The translations under genes were made by a program, and so were the position numbers. This document shows positions 35,784 through 43,949 of a stretch of DNA of 64,000 bases, in pieces. This DNA comes from PALSA-894 sp963828625 (GTDB lineage Bacteria; Pseudomonadota; Alphaproteobacteria; Rhizobiales; Xanthobacteraceae), in NCBI GenBank assembly GCA_963828625.1, contig CAWHEX010000004.1, forward strand, positions 154,492 to 218,491, given 5' to 3'. Every line of letters starts with the position of its first letter. Within the stretch, counting starts at the first letter, position 1. The notes under the pieces are model-generated. The model had not been told where the DNA came from. It made no database searches and saw nothing but the letters and a program-made list of their open reading frames with translations.

Positions 35784-36857
35784 ATGATGATCGGAAAAGT
35801 TCAAAACGTCGTTGCGGCAATTGTTGCAGTTGCCGCGGTGGTGCAGGTTGCAGCGGCGCAAACTGCGGAAACGCCGCAGCTCCAGACCAACCAGTCCTAT
35901 GTCGAAGACGTGACGCGTTCGGCCACGCTCAATGTCGAAGACCCGATGGTGGTGTTCGGCTTCGTGATGTCGCAGCTGCCGGAGCGCGTGAAGGTCTATC
36001 CGACCGAGAACTATTTCTACTTCGGCTTCATGCTCGGCGGCATCCGCTATGCGGGCAACATTCGGCTCGACGCGAGCAACCGCGACGAGGGCAAGGCCGA
36101 CTTCGCCTATTTCGAGGATACCGCGCAGTGGTACGACGACGCGCCGGTGAAGCACATGACCCTCGACGCCTCGCAGGGCGTGACGATCGAGAAAGTCGAG
36201 AAGCTCCTCTATCGCCTGAGCTACCAGGGCAAGAGCGTGCTTTTCGCGCTCAACGATCTCTCGCAGGTGAAGCCGCCGGCCGGCGCGCTCGGACCGGACG
36301 AGGCGTTCATCGGTCCGATCTTCGATAAATCCGCGATCCGGTTTTTCCTGATCTACAATGCGAAACTGAAGGTCTTTCACTACGTGCTGGACGAGACCGA
36401 AACGGTCGCCGACCAGTTCTTTTCGCCGAAGAAGACCGACCGCATTCTGATCGGCAAGCGCACCGGCTTCGCCTTCTACAAGGATCACAAGCTTAGCCGT
36501 AAAATCATGGTCGGCGCATTCGATGGCAACATGAACGCCAACAACTATTTCGACGGCCCGTTCGACCAGCTGCCTGACAATTTCATCGAGGGCGAAACGC
36601 TGCGCAACGCGATCCTCAGCGTGCGGCCCCAGCTCAAGGGCGAGATCGACCGCTTCGGCGGCTCGCCGGACGGCAGCATCCGCTTCATGATCGGGCCGTA
36701 TCTGCCGTATCGGAAGATCACTGACCTCGATCCGGTCCACGCCTGCGCACAGAAAAAGCTGAAACAGCCGGACTATTATCGGTGTTTCGTCACGGACGAC
36801 GAATCCGGTGGTATGGTGCCGGCGAAGCCGAAGCGCAGCGGCGCGGCGAAACGCTAG
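35784..36857 (+). CDS. Exported hypothetical protein between era and recO
   Basis: The 357-residue product starts MMIGKVQNVVAAIVAVAAVV, a signal peptide cleaved after AAA or AQT. The mature part is rich in aromatic residues and beta structure, for example ENYFYFGFMLGGIRYAGNIR and KTDRILIGKRTGFAFYKD. It ends in a basic tail, with Cys in VHACAQKK and YYRCFV. I know it only as an uncharacterised Rhizobiales protein. A periplasmic or outer-membrane-associated place is likely. Confidence 0.75.
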   Translation: MMIGKVQNVVAAIVAVAAVVQVAAAQTAETPQLQTNQSYVEDVTRSATLNVEDPMVVFGFVMSQLPERVKVYPTENYFYFGFMLGGIRYAGNIRLDASNRDEGKADFAYFEDTAQWYDDAPVKHMTLDASQGVTIEKVEKLLYRLSYQGKSVLFALNDLSQVKPPAGALGPDEAFIGPIFDKSAIRFFLIYNAKLKVFHYVLDETETVADQFFSPKKTDRILIGKRTGFAFYKDHKLSRKIMVGAFDGNMNANNYFDGPFDQLPDNFIEGETLRNAILSVRPQLKGEIDRFGGSPDGSIRFMIGPYLPYRKITDLDPVHACAQKKLKQPDYYRCFVTDDESGGMVPAKPKRSGAAKR

Positions 36858-36905
36858 AGCATGATCCCGAAAAGCGGGAAGCGGTTTTCCGATCAGATCG
36901 TGCTC
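36857..36905. repeat. Rhizobiales intergenic palindromic repeat, copy 2
   Basis: GAGCATGATC at the left and GATCGTGCTC at the right form the stem, with one mismatch, around AAAAGCGGGAAGCGGTTTTC. It is diverged from copy 1 at 2363 and lies between the exported hypothetical gene, whose TAG it touches, and recO. Confidence 0.78.
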
Positions 36906-36917
36906 AACGTGTGAATC

Positions 36918-37661
36918 ATGGACTGGACCGACGAAGGCATTGTGCTCGGTGTGCGCCGCCACGGCGAGACGAGTGCCATTCTCGAATTGATGACGCGCAC
37001 GCATGGGCGTCACCTCGGTCTGGTGCGCGGCGGAAGCGGCTCGCGCATGCGGCCGGTGCTCCAGCCGGGAAACATCGTGCGCGCCACCTGGCGCGCGCGG
37101 CTCGACGAGCATCTCGGACATTACGTTATCGAAGGCCTGCGGCTGCGCGCGGGCGAGTTCATGATAGCCGCGCATACGGCGTACGGCGTGACGCATCTCG
37201 CGGCGCTCTGCCGCCTGTTGCCCGAACGCGATCCGCACGAATTGGTGCACGATGCGCTTGCCGACATTCTCGATCATCTTGGCGATCGCGCGCTCGCCGC
37301 CGCGCTGATCGCGCGTTTCGAATTGCATCTTCTTGCCGAGCTTGGCTTCGGGCTCGATCTCGATCAGTGCGCGGCGACAGGCGTGACGGCCGAGCTTGAT
37401 TACGTCTCGCCGAAGTCGGGCCGCGCGGTTTCGCGCGCGGCGGGCGAACCGTGGCGCGATCGCATGTTGCGGCTGCCGACGTTCCTGCGCAGCGAAGAAG
37501 CAGACGGACCGACGACCGAGGAATTGAATGATGCGTTCGCGCTCACCGGATTTTTCCTGACGCGTCACGTGCTCGAACCGCGCGGCATGCCGATGCACGA
37601 TGCACGTGCAAGCTTCATCAGTGCGGTGCTGCGCGGGGCCGATGTGCGCGCAGCTTCCTGA
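36918..37661 (+). CDS. recO: DNA repair protein RecO
   Basis: RecO loads RecA at gaps together with RecR. The 247-residue product has the OB-fold N-terminus MDWTDEGIVLGVRRHGETSA and the helical middle with LARFELHLLAELGFGLDLDQC-type sequence (here IARFELHLLAELGFG), and ends with a short helix. Zinc-binding cysteines are mostly absent, which is common in alphaproteobacteria. Its position after era is conserved. Confidence 0.95.
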   Translation: MDWTDEGIVLGVRRHGETSAILELMTRTHGRHLGLVRGGSGSRMRPVLQPGNIVRATWRARLDEHLGHYVIEGLRLRAGEFMIAAHTAYGVTHLAALCRLLPERDPHELVHDALADILDHLGDRALAAALIARFELHLLAELGFGLDLDQCAATGVTAELDYVSPKSGRAVSRAAGEPWRDRMLRLPTFLRSEEADGPTTEELNDAFALTGFFLTRHVLEPRGMPMHDARASFISAVLRGADVRAAS

Positions 37662-37777
37662 ACGACCATTCACGCTGTGGCAGAAATGTTGCTGAAATAG
37701 GCGTGCAAGCGATTTGATTGTGCTCTAGGTTTGAGACCGGAAGCGATTTCGATTCCGACAGGATCATGGAGGGAGCG

Positions 37778-38563
37778 ATGCGCAAATTCGTTACAGGACT
37801 TGCAACGCTGGCCGCGATTGCGGCGGGCGTAACGACACTCAGCACGCGATCTGACGCCGCGGGACTTCCCGGCACCGGCGTGCTGAACGGCGCGGCGGAC
37901 TCGATCGCCGTCACGGAGAATGTGCAGCTCTATATGTTCGGTGGCCGGCGCCATTGCTGGTACGACGACGGCTGGCAGGGTCCGGGTTGGTACTGGTGCG
38001 GTTATCGCCATCGTCGCGGCTTCGGCTGGGGCGGCGGCGCCGGCTGGCACGGCTGGGGTGGCGGCGGTGGCTGGATGGGTGGCGGCCCGATGGGCGGCGG
38101 CTGGATGGGTGGCGGCGGTGGCCCGATGGGCTTCGGCGGCGGCGGTGGCGGTGGCTTCATGGGCGGTGGCCCGATGGGCTTCGGCGGCGGCGGTGGCGGC
38201 GGTCCCATGGGTGGCCCGATGGGGTTCGGCGGCGGTGGCGGCGGCGGTCCCATGGGCGGCGGCGGCGGGATGGGAGGCTCGGGCTTCAGCGGCATGGCTG
38301 TCTCCGACATCCGCGCCAAGCATGACGTGCAACTGCTCGGCAAGCTCGACAACGGGCTCGGCTTCTATCGCTTCAGCTACAACGGAAGCGAGAAGGCCTA
38401 TGTCGGCGTGATGGGTCATGAAGTGCAGTCGATCCGGCCGGATGCCGTGTTGCGCGGTCCCGACGGCTTCCTGCGCGTTCGCTACGACCGGCTCGGCATC
38501 CAGATGCAGAGCTACGAGGACTGGGTCGCGGCGGGTCAGAAGATCCCGACGGCCTCGCATTGA
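37778..38563 (+). CDS. Exported Gly/Met-rich protein with S74-like intramolecular chaperone domain
   Basis: The ATG at 37778 has a GGAGGGAG site. The 261 residues start with a signal peptide (cleavage near DAA, 26-28). A WYDDGW-type aromatic block and a Gly/Met-rich tract follow (about 82-172, repeats of PMGFGGGGGGG). The C-terminal 85 residues resemble the peptidase S74 self-cleaving chaperone of phage tail fibres: VSDIRAKHD, FYRFSYNGSEKAYVGVM and EVQSIRPDAV. Ser176 and Lys181 keep the five-residue spacing of the known Ser-Lys dyad. It may trimerise and trim itself outside the cytoplasm. This function is inferred. Confidence 0.78.
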   Translation: MRKFVTGLATLAAIAAGVTTLSTRSDAAGLPGTGVLNGAADSIAVTENVQLYMFGGRRHCWYDDGWQGPGWYWCGYRHRRGFGWGGGAGWHGWGGGGGWMGGGPMGGGWMGGGGGPMGFGGGGGGGFMGGGPMGFGGGGGGGPMGGPMGFGGGGGGGPMGGGGGMGGSGFSGMAVSDIRAKHDVQLLGKLDNGLGFYRFSYNGSEKAYVGVMGHEVQSIRPDAVLRGPDGFLRVRYDRLGIQMQSYEDWVAAGQKIPTASH

Positions 38564-38609
38564 GGCATCGCGCTACCGGCGAACGCTGCCGGCAGCAATT
38601 GAATCGTGT

Positions 38610-38635
38610 GAAGGGCGGCCGGTCGGCCGCCCTTC
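38610..38635 (+). terminator. Hairpin terminator after the Gly-rich gene
   Basis: GAAGGGCGGCC and GGCCGCCCTTC form a perfect 11-base stem with a GGTC loop. The T run is short. It argues that the next gene starts at 38669 rather than at the ATG 38639 right beside the stem. Confidence 0.7.
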
Positions 38636-38668
38636 TGCATGGCGCAGCCCCTGTATGATCGAAACCGT

Positions 38669-40945
38669 ATGAGCACATCCGGCATCCCGGCCGACGCGAC
38701 TCCACGCGCGATTTCGTCGCGCAACCTGCTGCTCGCCTATGTGGCGGCGATCTTCGTGAGCGCGGCGCTGCTGTTCGCCGTGCAGCCGATGTTCACCAAG
38801 ATGGTGCTGCCCAGGCTTGGGGGCGCTGCGGCCGTGTGGTCGGTCGCGATGGTGTTCTTCCAGACCACGCTGCTCGCCGGCTACGCCTACGCGCATGCGC
38901 TGACGCGCTTCGCGCCGGGGCGCATGTCGGTAATCATTCATCTGGCGGTGATGATCGTCGCGTGCTTCGCGCTGCCGCTGCATATCGCGAGCGGGTGGGG
39001 CGGACCGCCGGCTTCCGGCGAGGCGCTGTGGCTGCTCGGCCTGTTCGCCGTGTCGATCGGGTTGCCGTTTTTCGCGCTCGCCGCCAACGGGCCGCTGATC
39101 CAGGCGTGGTTTGTCCGCACCGATCATCCGGCCGCGAAGGACCCGTATTTCCTCTATGCGGCGAGCAATGTCGGAAGCTTTCTGGCGTTGATCGCCTATC
39201 CACTCGTAATCGAGCCGTTCGTGCCGCTCGGCGGCCAGACACTCGGCTGGACCGCGGGGTTCTACGTCCTGATCCTGCTGCTCGCGTTGTGTGGCTGGCT
39301 CCTGCTGCGCTCGCCCAACCGATTGCCGGATACCGTTGCGGCGGGCATTGCGGAAGCAGTCCCTCCGCGTGCGCGCGATGCGATCATCTGGATCGCGCTC
39401 GCGGCCGTGCCGTCCGGCCTCCTGATCGCCGTGACGGCGCATATCTCAACCGACGTCGCAGCCGTGCCGCTGCTCTGGGTCGCGCCGCTCGCGCTCTATC
39501 TGCTGACCTTCGTCATCGCGTTCCAGACGCGCCCGCTTATTCCGCACCGGTTCGTCGTCGCGGCGCAGCCGGTCGTGGTGTTCATTCTGGTCGTGCTGTT
39601 TCTCGCGCTGCCGGTCACCTCGACCATCGGACTGATCGTGCTGCATCTGCTGCTGCTGTTCGTATGCGCGCTGATGTGCCACGGCGAGCTCGCCCGCCGC
39701 AGGCCCGCGCCGCGGCACCTGACCGCGTTCTACATGTGGATCTCGTTCGGCGGTATGATCGGCGGCATCGCGACCGGACTGATCGCGCCGCATGCGTTCA
39801 ACTGGGTCGCCGAATACCCGATCCTGATCGTGCTCGCGCTGCTGTGCCGCCCGGGCCTCGCGTGGCCGGTGCGGGGCAGCGGAGGGTGGCTGCTGCTCGC
39901 CGGACTCTTCATCGCGCTGGTGCTTTGCTACGTCGTCAAGAACTATGACGTGGGCTTCGACTACCGCGTCTACTTGGTGATGCTCGGTGTGCTGCTCGGC
40001 CTCACGGCGAAATTCTGGCGCGCGCCGCTGCCGTTCGCCGCAATCCTCGCGTTCCTGCTGTTCGCCAACACCTACTTCAACGAGACGCCCAGCGTCTTCA
40101 AGGTGCGCAACTTCTTCGGCGTGCTGAACGTGGTGGATACCTCTGACGGAAAATATCGCGTGCTGTGGCACGGCACGACCGCGCAGGGCACCCAGCAGGT
40201 GCGCGACGACGAGGGCAAGCCGATCGAAGGTCCGCCCGAGATGATCGCCGAGTTCTTCGAGGGCGCCGGCATCGCACAGACGCTCGACGCCGTGCATGCC
40301 AAGGCCGGCGACAAGCCGATCAATTTCGCGGTGGTCGGGCTCGGCACCGGCGCGCTCGCCTGTCAGGTGCGGCCGGGCGACACGCTCACCTACTACGAGA
40401 TCGATCCGGATGTGGTGCGGATCGCGACCGATCCGAAAATCTATCAGTACTTCTCGGAGTGCGCGCCGGAAACCAAGGTCGTGCTCGGCGATGCGCGGTT
40501 GCGGATCGCCGATGCGCCCGACGCAAGCTACGACCTGATCTTCGTCGACGCGTTCATCGGCGCCGCGATCCCGATCCACCTGCTCACCCGCGAGGCGATC
40601 GCGCTCTACTTCAGCAAGCTCAAGCCGGGCGGCATCGTGGCGATGCACATCTCCAATCTCAATCTCGAGCTGGCTTCAGTCGCAGCCGGCGTCGCCAATG
40701 CGAACGGCGCGATCGCGCGCATCTATGACGGCGGCGACGTCGAGCCCAATCCGATGCTGCATCACTGGGTGCCGCGCGTCGCGGCGATCGCGCGGCGGGA
40801 TGAGGATTTCGGTGCGCTCGGAAAGTCGGTGTTCTGGCCGGTGCGCGAGCGCGATCCGAACCAGCGGGTATGGACCGACGATTATTCGAACATCGTCGGC
40901 GCGATCCTGCGCAATCTGTGGGTCCGGCAACCCAGCTTGAACTGA
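38669..40945 (+). CDS. Membrane protein fused to a spermidine-synthase-like domain
   Basis: The 758-residue product has about twelve hydrophobic segments over its first 470 residues (for example NLLLAYVAAIFVSAALLFAV). A cytoplasmic Rossmann domain follows, with FAVVGLGTGALACQVRPGD, TYYEIDPDVVRIA, VVLGDARLRIAD and YDLIFVDAFIGAAIPIHLLT. The latter matches the polyamine aminopropyltransferase fold, and Asp in DAFIG corresponds to the catalytic region. Fused forms of this type occur in many bacteria, but whether they make polyamines is unproven. No ornithine or SAM decarboxylase gene is close. The start at 38669 is uncertain by ten residues. Confidence 0.85.
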   Translation: MSTSGIPADATPRAISSRNLLLAYVAAIFVSAALLFAVQPMFTKMVLPRLGGAAAVWSVAMVFFQTTLLAGYAYAHALTRFAPGRMSVIIHLAVMIVACFALPLHIASGWGGPPASGEALWLLGLFAVSIGLPFFALAANGPLIQAWFVRTDHPAAKDPYFLYAASNVGSFLALIAYPLVIEPFVPLGGQTLGWTAGFYVLILLLALCGWLLLRSPNRLPDTVAAGIAEAVPPRARDAIIWIALAAVPSGLLIAVTAHISTDVAAVPLLWVAPLALYLLTFVIAFQTRPLIPHRFVVAAQPVVVFILVVLFLALPVTSTIGLIVLHLLLLFVCALMCHGELARRRPAPRHLTAFYMWISFGGMIGGIATGLIAPHAFNWVAEYPILIVLALLCRPGLAWPVRGSGGWLLLAGLFIALVLCYVVKNYDVGFDYRVYLVMLGVLLGLTAKFWRAPLPFAAILAFLLFANTYFNETPSVFKVRNFFGVLNVVDTSDGKYRVLWHGTTAQGTQQVRDDEGKPIEGPPEMIAEFFEGAGIAQTLDAVHAKAGDKPINFAVVGLGTGALACQVRPGDTLTYYEIDPDVVRIATDPKIYQYFSECAPETKVVLGDARLRIADAPDASYDLIFVDAFIGAAIPIHLLTREAIALYFSKLKPGGIVAMHISNLNLELASVAAGVANANGAIARIYDGGDVEPNPMLHHWVPRVAAIARRDEDFGALGKSVFWPVRERDPNQRVWTDDYSNIVGAILRNLWVRQPSLN

Positions 40946-40961
40946 CGGCGGCAATAAATCA

Positions 40962-40985
40962 GGCCGGCCGCTTGCGCGACCGGCC
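40962..40985. terminator. Possible bidirectional terminator
   Basis: GGCCGG and CCGGCC pair across a twelve-base interval that itself can pair further, between two convergent genes. There is no T run, so the call is tentative. Confidence 0.45.
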
Positions 40986-41012
40986 CGCAAAGATTTGACG
41001 CAGAACTGCTGG

Positions 41013-41276
41013 TTACCAGCAGGGAACCCAGCGGCTGCTCCACGGACGGTGGCAACGGCGCACGCCGCGGCTACCCCAGCGCCAGTGACCACCACCGCCA
41101 CGCCAATGGCGGCCGCCGCGGCTGCCCCAGCGCCAGTGCTGCACGGTTTCGACCGGGCTCGCCGCGTTCGCAGCATCGCCGATCACCGCGCCGCTGACCG
41201 GGGCGGCCGACACGCTGGCGGTGCCGGCAAGACCGATGCCTCCCGCGACCAGCATTGCTAAGATGATTCCACGCAT
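41013..41276 (-). CDS. Small exported Trp/Arg/His/Gly-rich protein
   Basis: The 87-residue product starts MRGIILAMLVAGGIGLAG at 41276, after a GGAGAGGAG site. The signal peptide is cleaved near VSA. The mature C-terminus repeats the unit HWRWGSRG and ends RWVPCW. Such short aromatic and basic exported proteins are common in Bradyrhizobium relatives, with unknown role. The repeat could bind metal or anionic polymers, which is only a guess. The 41277-41563 interval up to parC holds nothing else recognisable. Confidence 0.7.
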   Translation of the reverse strand: MRGIILAMLVAGGIGLAGTASVSAAPVSGAVIGDAANAASPVETVQHWRWGSRGGRHWRGGGGHWRWGSRGVRRCHRPWSSRWVPCW

Positions 41277-41563
41277 TCGAAAGTCTCCTCTCCTTGGTGA
41301 CGTTGGACGACCGGACGGGGACGAACCCCTATTCCCTCCGACCACCATACGAACGCAAGCGTTCCGAAAAGATCGCTCGACGAATCTCAACTTTCGACCA
41401 GCCAATTCGTTCAGCTTGCGAGCGTATGTAACCGTTCGATCGATTGCAGACTGGACCCTAGTCTTCGCCTGCGATGCCTCAATGTAATTGGAGAATTACG
41501 TAGAGATCGTGGCTAAGTTGTTCATCTCTTGTTCATCGCGGTGGCACGCAGTACCCGTTATTC

Positions 41564-43807
41564 ATGGGTAAACAACTGATTCCCCCCGATCGGGGCGACG
41601 TGCAGGAGATCACGCTGCGGGATGCGCTCGAGGAGCGGTATCTCGCCTATGCGCTCTCCACCATCATGCACCGCGCGCTCCCGGATGCGCGCGACGGCCT
41701 CAAGCCGGTTCACCGGCGTATCCTGTACGGGATGCGGCTGCTGCGGCTCGATCCCGGCACCACGCTGAAGAAGTCCGCGAAGATCGTCGGCGACGTGATG
41801 GGCAATTTCCATCCGCACGGCGACCAGGCGATCTACGACGCGCTGGTGCGGCTCGCGCAGGATTTTTCCTCGCGTTTCCCGCTGGTCGACGGGCAGGGCA
41901 ACTTCGGCAACATCGACGGCGATAACCCGGCGGCCATGCGCTACACCGAGGCGCGCCTGACCGAGGTCGCGCGGCTGTTGCTCGACGGGATCGACGAGGA
42001 CGCGGTGGATTTCCGCCCGAGCTATGACGGGCAGTCGGACGAGCCGATCGTTCTTCCCGCGGCGTTTCCCAATCTGCTGGCGAACGGCGCGCAGGGCATC
42101 GCGGTCGGCATGGCGACGTCGATCCCGCCGCACAATGCGGCGGAGCTTTGCGACGCGGCGCTGTTCCTGATCGACAATCCGAACGCACGCTCGAAGACAT
42201 TGCTGAAGTTCGTGCCCGGTCCCGATTTTCCGACCGGCGGGATCGTTGTCGATCCGCGCGCCGAAATTGCCGAGGCGTACGCAACCGGGCGCGGCTCGTT
42301 CCGCGTGCGGGCGAAATGGGAGCAGGAAGATTCCGGGCGCGGCACCTGGCTCGTTATCATCACCGAGATCCCGTGGCTGGTGCAGAAGTCGCGTCTCGTC
42401 GAGCGCATCGCCGAACTGATCAACGAGAAGAAACTGCCGCTCGTCGCCGACGTACGCGATGAATCCGCCGAGGATATCCGACTCGTCATCGAACCGCGTG
42501 CGCGCACCGTCGATCCCGCGCTGATGATGGAGAGCCTGTTCAAGCTCACCGAGCTTGAAAACCGCATCCCCCTCAACATGAACGTGCTGGTGAAGGGCAG
42601 GGTGCCGAGGGTGATCGGCTTGGCCGAGGCCCTGCGCGAATGGCTCGACCACCGGCGCGACGTGCTGGTGCGCCGCTCGAACCACCGGCTGAAGCAGATC
42701 GGCCACCGGCTTGAAATGCTCGGCGGCTACCTGATCGCGTTTCTCAATCTCGATCGCGTCATCAAGATCATCCGCACCGAGGACGAGCCGAAGCCCGTGC
42801 TGATGAAGGCGTTCAAGCTTACCGACGTGCAGGCGGACGCCATCCTCAACATGCGGCTGCGCAATTTACGCAAGCTCGAGGAAATGGAGATCCGCAAGGA
42901 GGACAAGGAGCTTCGCGCGGAGAAGAAATCGCTCGAGGAGTTGCTCAAGTCCGAGAAGAAGCAGTGGGACACGATCACGGCGCAGATCAAGGACCTGCGC
43001 GAGGCGTTCGGCAAGAAGACGCCGCTCGGCAAGCGCCGCACCAATTTCGCCGAGGCGCCCGAGCACGACGAGGCCGCGATCGAGGAAGCGATGGTCGTGC
43101 GCGAGCCGATCACGGTGGTGCTCTCGGACAAGGGCTGGGTGCGTGCACTGCGCGGTCACATGGAGGATTTGTCCGGCGTGTCGTTCAAGCAGGACGATAG
43201 CCTGAAGATCGCGTTCTTCGCCGAAACGACTTCGAAATTCCTTATGCTCGGGACGAACGGGCGCTTCTATACGCTCGAGGGATCGAAGCTGCCCGGCGGG
43301 CGTGGTCACGGCGAGCCGGTGCGGCTGTTCATCGACCTCGAACAGGAATCCGACATAGTCACGATGTTCCCCTTCCAGGGCGGACGGAAGTTCCTCGTCG
43401 CAAGTCATCAGGGCAGGGGATTTATCGTTCCCGAGGATGAATGTCTCGGTACGACGCGCAAGGGCAAGCAGGTGCTCAACGTGAAGGCGCCGGATGAAGC
43501 GCGCGGCGTATGCGTCGTCGAAGGCGAGCAGGTCGCGACCATCGGCGAGAACCGCAAGATGGTGATCTTCCCCATCGACCAGTTGCCGGAAATGTCCCGC
43601 GGCACCGGCGTGCGCCTGCAACGCTACAAGGACGGCGGGCTTGCCGACGTGAAGACCTTCAAGGGCGCGGACGGCTTGAGCTGGACCGACGGAGCGGGGC
43701 GCGCGTTCTCGCTCACGCTGAAAGAGCTCTCCGACTGGCGCGGCAATCGCGCCGATGCCGGACGACTCGCGCCGAAGGGTTTTCCGCGGTCGAACAAGTT
43801 TCGTTAA
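41564..43807 (+). CDS. parC: DNA topoisomerase IV subunit A
   Basis: ParC with ParE unlinks daughter chromosomes. The 747-residue product begins with the breakage domain: YALSTIMHRALPDARDGLKP, GNFHPHGDQAIYDALVRLAQ and the catalytic Tyr in AAMRYTEARLT. A long coiled coil (around 440-480) and C-terminal beta-pinwheel blades (for example GRFYTLEGSKLPGGRGHGEP) follow. The GyrA box typical of gyrase is absent, favouring ParC. The start codon at 41564 lacks a strong ribosome-binding site. Confidence 0.95.
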   Translation: MGKQLIPPDRGDVQEITLRDALEERYLAYALSTIMHRALPDARDGLKPVHRRILYGMRLLRLDPGTTLKKSAKIVGDVMGNFHPHGDQAIYDALVRLAQDFSSRFPLVDGQGNFGNIDGDNPAAMRYTEARLTEVARLLLDGIDEDAVDFRPSYDGQSDEPIVLPAAFPNLLANGAQGIAVGMATSIPPHNAAELCDAALFLIDNPNARSKTLLKFVPGPDFPTGGIVVDPRAEIAEAYATGRGSFRVRAKWEQEDSGRGTWLVIITEIPWLVQKSRLVERIAELINEKKLPLVADVRDESAEDIRLVIEPRARTVDPALMMESLFKLTELENRIPLNMNVLVKGRVPRVIGLAEALREWLDHRRDVLVRRSNHRLKQIGHRLEMLGGYLIAFLNLDRVIKIIRTEDEPKPVLMKAFKLTDVQADAILNMRLRNLRKLEEMEIRKEDKELRAEKKSLEELLKSEKKQWDTITAQIKDLREAFGKKTPLGKRRTNFAEAPEHDEAAIEEAMVVREPITVVLSDKGWVRALRGHMEDLSGVSFKQDDSLKIAFFAETTSKFLMLGTNGRFYTLEGSKLPGGRGHGEPVRLFIDLEQESDIVTMFPFQGGRKFLVASHQGRGFIVPEDECLGTTRKGKQVLNVKAPDEARGVCVVEGEQVATIGENRKMVIFPIDQLPEMSRGTGVRLQRYKDGGLADVKTFKGADGLSWTDGAGRAFSLTLKELSDWRGNRADAGRLAPKGFPRSNKFR

Positions 43808-43900
43808 AAACGCCTTCCCGAAAGTCGCGTTCTGACCGGGCACAAATCGTAAGGCATTGATTTAGACTAGAGTAGTTTATTCTCGCCATCAATTCTGCAA

Positions 43901-43917
43901 TTGCAAATTATTCGCAA
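43901..43917. promoter_or_regulatory. Mur/Fur-like box upstream of mntH
   Basis: TTGCAAATTATTCGCAA is a nearly perfect palindrome (one mismatched pair in eight) located 33 bases before the mntH start. It resembles the manganese-responsive Mur operator of Rhizobiales, where mntH is a known Mur target. The protein itself is not in the window. Confidence 0.65.
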
Positions 43918-43949
43918 CTAGATAAGGTGGTGGCGTTGGAGGGAACGCC

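Noticed and set aside
35691..37673. A 660-codon minus-strand frame across the exported hypothetical gene and recO
   Set aside because: The plus-strand genes have signal peptide and RecO homology. The antisense frame is Arg/His-rich as expected of a shadow.
38080..38275. The Gly-rich coding repeats as a CRISPR-like or satellite array
   Set aside because: The repeats are in frame, irregular in length and encode PMGFGGGG units. There are no spacers and no cas genes.
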